From JAPLJQ01 sp037143735 (GTDB taxonomy: Bacteria; Desulfobacterota; Syntrophia; Syntrophales; UBA2185), in the NCBI GenBank assembly GCA_037143735.1, contig JBAWYD010000013.1, positions 1 through 31,052 of the forward strand: 31,052 nucleotides of DNA. The letters are read 5' to 3'. Shown piece after piece: positions 23,449-30,984 of the stretch. The notes under the pieces were generated by a model. That model was not told the DNA's origin, did no database searches, and saw nothing but the letters and a program-made list of their open reading frames with translations. The stretch's first letter is position 1. Every line of letters starts with the position of its first letter. Both the position numbers and the translations under genes were made by a program.

Positions 23449-23482
23449 CTGTTTTGTTTTTAAAGTTTTTATAAGTGTTATG

Positions 23483-23704
23483 TTACTTTGCTGCGGGCTT
23501 TGCTGGTGCCGGTGCCGTTGGCGCCGCTGGTGCCGGAGCTGCCCCTGGAGCCGGTGCTGGTACTGGTGCCGGAGCCGGTGCTGGCGCCGCCGCCTTCGGA
23601 GGCTCTGCCGGCTTTTTCTCTTCAGCCTTCTTGCACCCGACAACCGCGAAAGACATGGTCACGAAGAAAAGAATCGAAAAAATAATAGCTAATACCTTTT
23701 TCAT
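23483..23704 (-). CDS. Small Ala/Pro-rich lipoprotein
   Basis: A 73-aa protein starting MKKVLAIIFSILFFVTMSFA with a lipobox VVGC (C24), so it should be lipidated and membrane-attached after signal peptidase II cleavage. The mature part is KKAEEKKPAEPPK followed by a low-complexity run of alternating Ala and Pro (about 35 residues) ending AKPAAK. Such tails are extended and may span periplasm or bind cell wall; no enzymatic domain is present. It has its own promoter and a strong terminator. GGAGG-like sequence precedes the ATG (AGGAGGAAAAAGGTAG). Arg-rich and Gly/Ala-rich frames over the same DNA are shadows of this repeat. Confidence 0.85.
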   Translation of the reverse strand: MKKVLAIIFSILFFVTMSFAVVGCKKAEEKKPAEPPKAAAPAPAPAPVPAPAPGAAPAPAAPTAPAPAKPAAK

Positions 23705-23771
23705 CTACCTTTTTCCTCCTTTGTAAGATTTTTCTCACTCTTGGTAATGCTAATCCGCTCTTCTGACTGGA

Positions 23772-23799
23772 AAGATACCTTTTTTTTTAGCCTTGTCAA
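23772..23799 (-). promoter_or_regulatory. Promoter of the lipoprotein gene
   Basis: On the minus strand TTGACA (23799-23794), 16 bases, TATCTT (23777-23772). The first base transcribed would be near 23765, giving a leader of about 60 nt. Confidence 0.55.
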
Positions 23800-23851
23800 G
23801 CTAAATTTATTATGAATTGACCATTATATTGCGTAGTCCGATTCACACCGT

Positions 23852-23996
23852 AAAGGGAACTACACACTGAAAACACCAGAAATTTCCCTTTGGCGTCCAT
23901 CATTCCTGCCTCAGTGGATCGTCTATACAATCCATTATTACAGCATGTTATGCATAACCGCCTGCTGTCTTACCACACGCTGGCATGGATAATGCT
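23852..23996 (+). promoter_or_regulatory. Sigma-54 promoter of the type II synthase operon, with upstream dyads
   Basis: TGGCATGGATAATGCT (23981-23996) fits the sigma-54 consensus TGGCAYR-N4-TTGCW at all fixed positions but one (A for the first T of TTGC); the GG and GC elements have the required spacing. Transcription would start near 24007, 40 bases before the acyl-CoA dehydrogenase start. Upstream, GTTATGCATAAC (23947-23958) is a perfect 12-bp palindrome and AAAGGGAA (23852-23859) with TTCCCTTT (23884-23891) is an inverted repeat at about -155 to -116, where activator sites usually lie. The rest of the 340-base gap shows no gene. Confidence 0.6.
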
Positions 23997-24046
23997 GTAA
24001 GCTTTGTGATTTGGCAAATGAATGAATGTAGAAAAGGAAATTGAGA

Positions 24047-25246
24047 ATGGATTTCGCGCTCACAGATACACAGCAAATGTATGCGGATACGGTCAGCAAA
24101 TTCGTCAAGAATGAAATCATCCCCCGCGTCATGACAATGGAAAAAGATCACACCTTCCCCTGGGATATCATCCGGAAGACATGGGAACTGGGAATACTGA
24201 ATCTGAGTATTCCTGAATCCGTAAAGGGATATGAGGTGGATATCGTTTCAACCGCCCTGATTATCAAGGAATTGTCATACGGCGACACGGGAATTTCAAC
24301 ATCGGCAATGTGCAACGATCTGGCAAATGCCGTCATAGCCAAGCATGGTACGGATGCTCAGAAAAACGCTTTCCTCGGCCCCTTTGCGGAGAACCCCGTC
24401 CTTGCCTCCTTCTGCCTTACGGAGCCCGGCGCGGGATCGGACAACTCCGGCATGACCACATTCATCAAGAAAAATGATAATGGCGCCTACCTTCTTAACG
24501 GGTCAAAGTGCTTTATTACGAATGCCTCATACGCCTCGCAATTCACCGTATTCTGCAAGGTCGGAAAGCCCTCGGGCAACTTGATTGCCTGTGTGATTGT
24601 TCCGGCGCCGCTGCTCCTTCCTGGAGATGTGACATCTCCCATTACGGAAGGCAAGGAAGTCTTCCCGCCCCGAGGAGGAAAGATTGTCATCGGAAAGCCC
24701 GAAGACAAACTGGGACAGAGACTGTCCAACACGGCTACCGTCACTTTCGAAGATGTCGTTATCGAAAATGATCAGATCATCGGCGACCGGAGACAGGGTT
24801 TTAAATACATCATCGACGTTCTCGATTATGCCCGGCCGATGGTGGCAGCAATCGGCGTCGGACTCGCCCGGCGGGCTCTTGACGTCACCCTGGCATACAC
24901 GAGAGAGCGGAGGCAATTCGGTCAGAGGATATGCGATTTGCCCGTAGCGAGAGAAACCCTGGTTAAAATGTGGAAAATGGTAGAACTCGCAGACCTGGCC
25001 CTGATGAAGGCGGCCTTCAAGGTCCAGGAAGGGGCCGATGACAGGGGAATATACGCTTCCCTCGCAAAGAACACCGCCGCAGAGGCAGCCCTCTTTTGTG
25101 CAAATGAAGGGCTTCATCTCCACGGCGGATACGGGTTTATGTCGGAATATGAAATATCAAAGCTGGCAAGGGACGCACATATTATCGATATTTATGAAGG
25201 TGTGCGGGAGATACAGAACATGATCATTGGAAGGGAGATTGTTTGA
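24047..25246 (+). CDS. Acyl-CoA dehydrogenase family flavoprotein
   Basis: A 399-aa protein with the family features: FCLTEPGAGSDNSGM (flavin/substrate loop, residues 120-135), KCFITNASYA, the RERRQFGQRI motif and the catalytic base E384 in DIYEGVREIQNMIIGR. It oxidises an acyl thioester to the 2-enoyl form, passing electrons to an electron-transfer flavoprotein. Placed first in a synthase operon, it may desaturate a carrier- or CoA-bound starter or product, or set the redox state of the chain. I use ATG 24047 (AAGGAAA six bases upstream); the in-frame TTG at 24041 is less likely. The next gene begins two bases after the stop. Confidence 0.93.
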   Translation: MDFALTDTQQMYADTVSKFVKNEIIPRVMTMEKDHTFPWDIIRKTWELGILNLSIPESVKGYEVDIVSTALIIKELSYGDTGISTSAMCNDLANAVIAKHGTDAQKNAFLGPFAENPVLASFCLTEPGAGSDNSGMTTFIKKNDNGAYLLNGSKCFITNASYASQFTVFCKVGKPSGNLIACVIVPAPLLLPGDVTSPITEGKEVFPPRGGKIVIGKPEDKLGQRLSNTATVTFEDVVIENDQIIGDRRQGFKYIIDVLDYARPMVAAIGVGLARRALDVTLAYTRERRQFGQRICDLPVARETLVKMWKMVELADLALMKAAFKVQEGADDRGIYASLAKNTAAEAALFCANEGLHLHGGYGFMSEYEISKLARDAHIIDIYEGVREIQNMIIGREIV

Positions 25247-25248
25247 TA

Positions 25249-26238
25249 ATGCTCTATCTTCACGGTCTTGGTCACTTTTACCCAGAAAACGTCATCACAA
25301 ATCCGTTTATAGAAGAACTGGATATCGGAACATCCGAAGAATGGATTCTGGAGAGAGTCGGTATTCGTACCCGTCGTACCGTTCTTCCTTTAGACTACAT
25401 AAGGACTACAAAAAACAGAGACCCGCGCGAAGCTATAGCCGCCGGCCTCTATAACAATACCACGACCGGCGCCGCGGCGGCGCGGATGGCGCTCGACCGG
25501 GCCGGAATCAAAACGGAAGATATCGGTCTTGTCATCTCCGGCAGTTCCGCCCCCGATAGTCTTACTCCCGCAGAGGCGACAACCATCGCTGCGGCACTGG
25601 GAATAGAGGCTCCCTGTTTTGATCTTAACTCTGCCTGCACCAGTTTTGGCATGCAGATCCATTTCCTCAGTCAGATGAAGCCGGAAGCTTTGCCGCCCTT
25701 CATTCTCGTAGTCAATCCGGAAAATCTTACCCGCAGTATAGACTATTCCGATAGAAATACCGCCGTACTATTCGGTGATGGGAGTTCCGCAGCCGTCGTT
25801 TCAGCAACCGTCCCATCAAGAGCAGCCTTTACGGCATGTTCCTGTGAATCAAAACCCTCGTCCTTTGATAAGGTCAGTATTCCTCGTATGGGCTACTTCC
25901 AACAGGACGGAAACGTTGTACAGGGATTTGCCATCCGGAAGACGACAGATTCCATTCGTATCCTCCAGGATAATTTTTCTGTAAATGGCAACCGCTTTAT
26001 TTTTGTCGGTCATCAGGCCAACCTGGGAATGCTGAAAACCGTCTGTGAGCGTACCGGCATCCCAGAGCAGAACCACTGGTATACGGTGGCGGATTTCGGC
26101 AACACCGGTTGTTCGGGAGCGCCTGCCGTTTTAAGCCAGAACTGGGACGAACTGAATCCCGGCGACCATGTGGCCATCGCCATTGTCGGAGCGGGATTTA
26201 CATGGGTTCACATGATGTTGAAGGTGGAAGAAACATAA
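25249..26238 (+). CDS. Beta-ketoacyl-ACP synthase III-like (FabH-like) condensing enzyme
   Basis: A 329-aa thiolase-fold enzyme with the KASIII triad: C130 in FDLNSACTSFG, H255 in FVGHQANLGM and N285 in DFGNTGCSGAP. KASIII enzymes start chain building by condensing an acyl-CoA with malonyl-ACP. Sequence around the active site and the partners (ACP, KASII-like, reductase, two dehydratases) suggest a dedicated, not housekeeping, FabH. ATG 25249 lies two bases after the previous stop; TTG 25243 in frame is an alternative start with better spacing to GGGAG. The stop overlaps the next ATG (TAATG). Confidence 0.92.
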   Translation: MLYLHGLGHFYPENVITNPFIEELDIGTSEEWILERVGIRTRRTVLPLDYIRTTKNRDPREAIAAGLYNNTTTGAAAARMALDRAGIKTEDIGLVISGSSAPDSLTPAEATTIAAALGIEAPCFDLNSACTSFGMQIHFLSQMKPEALPPFILVVNPENLTRSIDYSDRNTAVLFGDGSSAAVVSATVPSRAAFTACSCESKPSSFDKVSIPRMGYFQQDGNVVQGFAIRKTTDSIRILQDNFSVNGNRFIFVGHQANLGMLKTVCERTGIPEQNHWYTVADFGNTGCSGAPAVLSQNWDELNPGDHVAIAIVGAGFTWVHMMLKVEET

Positions 26239-26834
26239 TGAAATATACAGAATTCATGGAGTGCCAGCATTTCGGGCTGGAAGACCTCCTTGCTTTTTCT
26301 TATGGAAGCCTGGTGGACGATCCGCCTGCACATTTTGAAGCCCGGTTACCGGCGCCGCCTTTTCTCATGGCGGACCGTATCCTGTCATGTAAAAGCAACG
26401 GAAGGCAGGGCTCCATCATAGCGGAGCAGGACATCAAGCTGGACGCATGGTATTTTCAATGCCATATGCCGGGAGATCCGGTCCAGCCGGGTTGTCTCTG
26501 CGTAGATGCTGTATGGCAATTATTGGGTTTTTACTGTGTCTGGCGGGGTGCATTAGGTGCAGGCAGGGCTCTGGGTTGCGGTGAGGTTACTTTTAACGGT
26601 CAAATCCGTCCCTATAATAAATGTGTCCGTTATGAGATTCACATTAAGCGATATTCCCAGTTGAAGGAGTCGGGGGCAAGTTTGGCAATCGCGGACGCCA
26701 ATATTTATGTGGACAATGAAATGATAGCTCAGATCAAAGATGCGCGCACCGGTGTTTTTCAGGGAATTATCTATCCCGACTACCCGAAACGATCAGCCAA
26801 TTCTGTCGGTGGAATCATGAGAGGTGGTTCATGA
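26238..26834 (+). CDS. FabA-like 3-hydroxyacyl-ACP dehydratase/isomerase
   Basis: A 198-aa hot-dog-fold protein. The FabA active site is intact: H76 in WYFQCHMPGDPVQPGC and D90 in CLCVDAVWQLLGFY, the His-Asp pair with the same 14-residue spacing as E. coli FabA (H70/D84). FabA dehydrates 3-hydroxyacyl-ACP and can isomerise trans-2 to cis-3 double bonds. I start at ATG 26238, overlapping the KASIII stop by one base; the upstream in-frame extension lies inside the KASIII gene. The protein is about 25 residues longer than E. coli FabA, at the N-terminus. It overlaps the reductase gene by four bases. Confidence 0.92.
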   Translation: MKYTEFMECQHFGLEDLLAFSYGSLVDDPPAHFEARLPAPPFLMADRILSCKSNGRQGSIIAEQDIKLDAWYFQCHMPGDPVQPGCLCVDAVWQLLGFYCVWRGALGAGRALGCGEVTFNGQIRPYNKCVRYEIHIKRYSQLKESGASLAIADANIYVDNEMIAQIKDARTGVFQGIIYPDYPKRSANSVGGIMRGGS

Positions 26835-27559
26835 ACAGGAAACCCGTTGCAATTGTAACCGGTGGTGGAAGGGGGATTGGTGCGGCATGCTGTCGAGCAC
26901 TGTCCGTGGAAGGATTCCAGGTAGGCGTTCACTACCGTAGTAGTGAGGAACAAGCAAAGGCTGTCCTTGCTGAAATCGGCGATGGCTTTCTCCTCCAGGC
27001 GGATCTTGCCGACACCGATCAGGTAGAAGCCCTGGTCAATACGGTGAAGCAAACAGCGGGACACGTGGATGTTCTTGTCAATAATGCCGGAGTATCGGTC
27101 AATGCCGACATCAACAGCATGAAGCTGGAACAATTCGATGCTCAGCGTGCAGTTTCACGCGGAACCTGGTACCTGACCAAACGAATCATCCGCCTCTTTA
27201 TGCTGCGTCAGGGAGAGGGTCGTATCATTAATATATCCAGTGTCGTAGGGCATACCGGCAACGGCGGCCAGATTCCTTACACCATGGAAAAGGCGGCCAT
27301 TGATGCCTTCACAAAATCCCTGTCGAAAGAATTGGCGGGGCGTAATATCCTCGTCAATTCAGTAGCTCCGGGATTCATTGAGACAGAGATGACGCAGCAG
27401 CTTCCCGAAGAGGTACAAAAGAGAATTCTCGATAATATTTCATTGAACCGTATAGGACGTCCCCAGGAAGTAGCCGAAGTGGTGGCTTTTCTCGCAACGC
27501 GCGGTTCATATATATCCGGAAGCGTCGTCCATGTGAACGGAGGGCTTTATGGCGGCTGA
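26831..27559 (+). CDS. FabG-like 3-oxoacyl-ACP reductase (SDR family)
   Basis: A 242-aa short-chain dehydrogenase. The nucleotide-binding TGGGRGIG (10-17), NNAG (84-87), catalytic serine in NISSVVG (136-137), and Y150-xxx-K154 in PYTMEKAAI are present, with PGFIETEM and the C-terminal SGSVVHVNGG typical of FabG. One oddity: the conserved Asn of the N-S-Y-K tetrad, normally in a VNLxGT segment, is missing; the region reads RAVSRGTWYLTK, one residue short with Ser in place of Asn. It would reduce the 3-keto group with NADPH. Start overlaps the FabA-like stop (ATGA); its end overlaps the FabZ-like start by eleven bases. Confidence 0.93.
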   Translation: MNRKPVAIVTGGGRGIGAACCRALSVEGFQVGVHYRSSEEQAKAVLAEIGDGFLLQADLADTDQVEALVNTVKQTAGHVDVLVNNAGVSVNADINSMKLEQFDAQRAVSRGTWYLTKRIIRLFMLRQGEGRIINISSVVGHTGNGGQIPYTMEKAAIDAFTKSLSKELAGRNILVNSVAPGFIETEMTQQLPEEVQKRILDNISLNRIGRPQEVAEVVAFLATRGSYISGSVVHVNGGLYGG

Positions 27560-28025
27560 TCGGGAAACGATGGTCCGGATTCTCAATAGCGTTCCCCAGC
27601 AACATCCCTTTCGCTTTATCGACGAGATACTGGAACTGGATGATGAACATATTGTGGGCTCTTACCGCTTTCGTGAGGACGAGTATTTTTATCAGGGTCA
27701 TTTCCCTGACCAACCGATCACTCCGGGAGTCATTCTTATTGAAACTATGGCACAAATGGGCGTTGTTGCTTTTGGTCTTTATCTTTACACAAAGCAGATA
27801 AATACGTCCATCGATGTATCAAAAGAGTTGACTACACTTTTTACTCTTGCAGAAGGGGTGGAGTTTACCGGGCTTGTGATGCCTGGTGAGCGAGTGATCA
27901 CCCGGGGTCAAAAAATTTATTTTCGCATGGGAAATTTAAAATCGAAGGTCACCATGGAAAGGGAAAATGGTGAAATAGTGAGTTCTGGTGTGTTGGCCGG
28001 AAGGGGAGTATCTTTTCAGATTTAA
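27549..28025 (+). CDS. FabZ-like 3-hydroxyacyl-ACP dehydratase
   Basis: A 158-aa hot-dog-fold protein with the FabZ active site: H51 in YFYQGHFPDQPITPGV and E65 in ILIETMAQMG, and the typical start QQHPFRFIDEI. It removes water from 3-hydroxyacyl-ACP to give trans-2-enoyl-ACP. Together with the FabA-like protein this gives the operon two dehydratases and, within the window, no enoyl reductase, a combination expected for a polyene product. The start lies inside the reductase gene (11-base overlap). Confidence 0.93.
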   Translation: MAADRETMVRILNSVPQQHPFRFIDEILELDDEHIVGSYRFREDEYFYQGHFPDQPITPGVILIETMAQMGVVAFGLYLYTKQINTSIDVSKELTTLFTLAEGVEFTGLVMPGERVITRGQKIYFRMGNLKSKVTMERENGEIVSSGVLAGRGVSFQI

Positions 28026-28056
28026 CACTTAATGTTTTTAGGAGGGTTACTGTAAG

Positions 28057-29334
28057 TTGAAAAAGAGAGTCGTTATAACGGGAATGGGGGTAGTGGCCCC
28101 CAACGCTCACGGTTTAGATAATTTTGAAGAGGCACTGCGTGGAGGCAGATCAGGCATCCGCTTTATTCCTGAACTGCAGGAATTGAATTTTGCATGCCAG
28201 ATCGGCGGTGTTCCACAGGGTTTTGAGAGTACTCGCAAGAGTTACTTTGATCACGAAAAGCTTCTGTCCCTTAACGACAACATCGGATATGCGTCCGTCT
28301 CAGCTGTAGATGCCTGGACCGACGCCGGTTTTACCATGCCTGACTCCGATGATGATCGCGTGGACTGGGACACAGGTGTGATTGTCGGTTCTGGCGTCGG
28401 CGGCATGGATACCATTGCCAAGACTGTGGTTCCCATGGTCAACGAAGGCAAGGTACGCCGCATGGGCAGCAGGATTGTCGAACAGGTCATGAACAGCGGA
28501 ACCAGCGCCCGCATCGCCGGTCTGCTGGCCCTGGGAAATCAGGTGACTTCAAATTCATCCGCCTGCAGCACCGGGAATGAAGCGGTTATTGAAGCATTGT
28601 GGAGAATACGCATGGGGCTGGCCAAACGCGTGCTGGCCGGTGGATCTGAAGGAGCATCTCCCTACATCTGGGCGGGCTTCGATGCCATGCGGGTGATCTG
28701 CCGGAAATTCAACGACCAACCGGAAGCTGCTTCAAGGCCTTTGAGTGCCACGGCGAGCGGTTTTGTGCCCGGTTCAGGGGCCGCAGTCCTGGTCATTGAA
28801 GATCTGGAATCAGCCCTGGAACGCGGGGCAAGGATTTACGCGGAAGTGCTCGGAGGCGCCGTGAATTGCGGCGGCCATCGTATGGGCGGTTCCATCACGG
28901 CCCCGAATCCGGAAGGGGTCAAACGCTGTATTCGAGCCGCCGTATCCGATGCCGCCATATCACCTGAAGAAATCGACGCCATCAACGGCCATCTGACGGC
29001 AACCTTTGCCGATCCTGGGGAGGTAAAAAACTGGGCGGCGGCGTTAGAACGCACCCCGGGGAATTTCCCCTATATCAACTCCACAAAATCTCTGATTGGT
29101 CACTGTCTGGGGGCCGCAGGGGCTATCGAGTGTGTTGCCGTCGCACTGCAACTTTCCAAAGGATTTCTTCATCCATCCGTCAACTGTGAGGATATTCATC
29201 CGGATATCACAGAATTTAAAGACAAAATCCCGCAGAAGTGCATGGATTATCCCGAGTTAAAAACCATCGCCAAGGCCGGTTTCGGTTTCGGCGATGTGAA
29301 CAGTTGTTTGATATTCAAAAAATGGGAGGAATAG
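28057..29334 (+). CDS. Beta-ketoacyl-ACP synthase II-like (FabF-like) elongating enzyme
   Basis: A 425-aa KAS I/II-type condensing enzyme. The catalytic triad is complete: C170 in TSNSSACSTGNEAV, H312 in DAINGHLTATFAD and H349 in KSLIGHCLGAAGA, with the same 37-residue spacing between histidines as FabF. It adds malonyl-derived two-carbon units to acyl-ACP. Compared with FabF the segment NAHGTST is INGHLTA, suggesting a specialised subfamily. The start is TTG at 28057 with GGAGGG upstream; MKKRVVITGMGVVAPN is the usual family N-terminus. The ACP gene follows after nine bases. Confidence 0.93.
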   Translation: MKKRVVITGMGVVAPNAHGLDNFEEALRGGRSGIRFIPELQELNFACQIGGVPQGFESTRKSYFDHEKLLSLNDNIGYASVSAVDAWTDAGFTMPDSDDDRVDWDTGVIVGSGVGGMDTIAKTVVPMVNEGKVRRMGSRIVEQVMNSGTSARIAGLLALGNQVTSNSSACSTGNEAVIEALWRIRMGLAKRVLAGGSEGASPYIWAGFDAMRVICRKFNDQPEAASRPLSATASGFVPGSGAAVLVIEDLESALERGARIYAEVLGGAVNCGGHRMGGSITAPNPEGVKRCIRAAVSDAAISPEEIDAINGHLTATFADPGEVKNWAAALERTPGNFPYINSTKSLIGHCLGAAGAIECVAVALQLSKGFLHPSVNCEDIHPDITEFKDKIPQKCMDYPELKTIAKAGFGFGDVNSCLIFKKWEE

Positions 29335-29343
29335 GAGTTAAAA

Positions 29344-29592
29344 ATGGACGAACAAGGCATATTTAGTAAAATGGTAGAAATATTAAGGGCATACACAAAA
29401 GATCCGAGTATTTTGGACAAGGCAACGATGGAAACCCACATATTGAATGACCTGAAGGTCAATTCCGCGAGACTGGTGGATGTCATTATCAAGTGTGAGG
29501 ACGTCTTTGGAATTACCATAGAGGACGATGATGCCGATAAGATCGGGTCAATCGGAGATGCCGTTGGCATCATAAAAATTAAATTAGGATAA
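29344..29592 (+). CDS. Acyl carrier protein (variant phosphopantetheine motif)
   Basis: An 82-aa acidic helical protein with ACP layout: helix I (KMVEILRAYTKD), then HILNDLKVNSARLVDVIIKCEDVFGI. Serine S41 sits where 4'-phosphopantetheine is attached, but the usual DSL is NSA, so the Asp before it is Asn and the Leu after it is Ala. Helix II would meet the synthases. The cognate phosphopantetheinyl transferase is encoded two genes downstream, in agreement with a carrier not well served by the housekeeping enzyme. A GGAGG-type ribosome binding site (GGGAGGAATAGGAG) lies upstream. Confidence 0.85.
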   Translation: MDEQGIFSKMVEILRAYTKDPSILDKATMETHILNDLKVNSARLVDVIIKCEDVFGITIEDDDADKIGSIGDAVGIIKIKLG

Positions 29593-29600
29593 GCTGAGGT

Positions 29601-30404
29601 ATGCAGAAAATGTTTCAGGGCCCTCTGCTCATTCAATATATTCTGGGACGGGTTGCTGTTTTTGTACTCGCCCCGCTCTATTTTGCAGCTATCCGGTTGA
29701 TGGGATACCGGGTGAGGAATTTACGGAAGATCAGACAGGAATGCTCTCGTCATTTCAGAAATCACGATGGGCCATGGATCATATGCTCGAATCATCTTAC
29801 CATGGTTGATTCCATGATTATTATATATGCGACGGTCTCTTTATCCCGTCAGCTGTTTTGTTATCGGGAGATTCCCTGGAATTTGCCGGAAAGAAATAAT
29901 TTTCAGCGGAGTATCATCCTGGCAATTCTCTGTTATCTTGCCAAGTGCATCGCCATCAATCGCGGCGGTAATCGTGAAGAGATGAAAAAAACCCTCGACA
30001 CATGCAACTCTCTTTTAGAAGGGCAGCAGCATTTACTGATTTTCCCGGAGGGAGGGCGCTCCCGGACCGGTAGAGTGAATACCGAGAGTTTTTCCTATGG
30101 TGCAGGCCGCTTTGTTAAAGATTTCGAAAACTGCAAGATTATGTGTATCTATCTCCGCGGGGATGGCCAGCATACGTATGGATTAATTCCCAGGTTCGGT
30201 GAACGTTTTACTGTAAATATTGAAGTATTCCAGCCCCAATTAACAAAAGAAAACGGTCTCAGGGCTCAACGCGATTATGCGGAGCAGCTCATCAAACACA
30301 TGGCACACATGGAGGAAGACTATTTTACTACGAGTCGGCAACGACATTGTGGACCTGAGAGATCCACAAAATGTGGGGAAAAGCCGGAATGTGCGATTCA
30401 TTAA
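29601..30404 (+). CDS. PlsC-like lysophospholipid-type acyltransferase
   Basis: A 267-aa membrane-associated acyltransferase: an N-terminal hydrophobic stretch (LLIQYILGRVAVFVLAPLYFAAI, in parts), block I NHLTMVDS (H65, D70 of HX4D), block II around CYREIPW, and block III FPEGGRSRTGR. Such enzymes move an acyl chain from ACP or CoA onto glycerophosphate or another hydroxyl. In aryl-polyene and flexirubin-type clusters a related acyltransferase links the polyene to a lipid; by analogy this one may attach the product of the operon. The last 25 residues (TTSRQRHCGPERSTK...) are read in a frame overlapping the next gene and look like a random tail. Confidence 0.88.
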   Translation: MQKMFQGPLLIQYILGRVAVFVLAPLYFAAIRLMGYRVRNLRKIRQECSRHFRNHDGPWIICSNHLTMVDSMIIIYATVSLSRQLFCYREIPWNLPERNNFQRSIILAILCYLAKCIAINRGGNREEMKKTLDTCNSLLEGQQHLLIFPEGGRSRTGRVNTESFSYGAGRFVKDFENCKIMCIYLRGDGQHTYGLIPRFGERFTVNIEVFQPQLTKENGLRAQRDYAEQLIKHMAHMEEDYFTTSRQRHCGPERSTKCGEKPECAIH

Positions 30405-30984
30405 CCGCGTTTTCACCCTCGATGAACAAAAGTTAATATCTGATGCTACCCATCAGGATGCCATGCTATGGGCGCTGTGGGCCGGAAAGGAAACGGCATA
30501 TAAGGTTATCAGCAAATGTTATCCTTCTGTCACTTCCGTGCCTCGGTTATATCGAGTAAGTCTGCATTCTGTGGAGACACTCACCGTATCAGGCGAGTGC
30601 CCCTCTGGAAACAACACCATAACCGGCCTTGTCGACACACCTTGCGGCAAAGTTTACATAAAGATTTTAATGACTCATGATTATGTCCACTGCGTCGGAA
30701 CCACCTCTTCATTGGAAGATATGAATTCCGTCGTCTGGCATGTAGCCCGCGTCAGCCCCGATTCGGAAGATATGCCCGATTATGAGTCAGTCTTTGGGCG
30801 TAAAGCTCTTAAACAAAGACTTTTAACATATTTATACGGAACGCCTGAAGACATTGAAATCAGACGGGAGAAGGGTTTTAATGGTTTGGGGCCTCCTTTT
30901 GTATATATAAACGGCAGGCGAGGAAAAACCGACATCAGTCTCAGCCATGACGGCCTGTTTACGGCCTATGCCTTCACAATATGA
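30322..30984 (+). CDS. 4'-phosphopantetheinyl transferase
   Basis: A protein of about 220 aa with the two family motifs: VGNDIVDL near the N-terminus (metal-binding Asp) and WAGKETAYK (KE pair). It transfers phosphopantetheine from CoA to the ACP serine. The start is unusual. No ATG, GTG or TTG lies close before VGNDIVDL; ATT at 30322 stands six bases after a perfect GGAGG (30311-30315) and would give MLLRVGNDIVDL, the usual N-terminal length. The only in-frame ATG (30277) has no ribosome binding site and would add 15 residues overlapping the acyltransferase. I therefore favour an AUU start. The coding region overlaps the acyltransferase gene by 83 bases and the next gene by 17. Confidence 0.85.
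   Translation: MLLRVGNDIVDLRDPQNVGKSRNVRFINRVFTLDEQKLISDATHQDAMLWALWAGKETAYKVISKCYPSVTSVPRLYRVSLHSVETLTVSGECPSGNNTITGLVDTPCGKVYIKILMTHDYVHCVGTTSSLEDMNSVVWHVARVSPDSEDMPDYESVFGRKALKQRLLTYLYGTPEDIEIRREKGFNGLGPPFVYINGRRGKTDISLSHDGLFTAYAFTI

Noticed and set aside
23296..23643. Arg/His/Gln-rich 115-codon frame and the Gly/Ala-rich plus-strand frame
   Set aside because: Both are other-frame readings of the Ala/Pro codon repeat of the lipoprotein gene.
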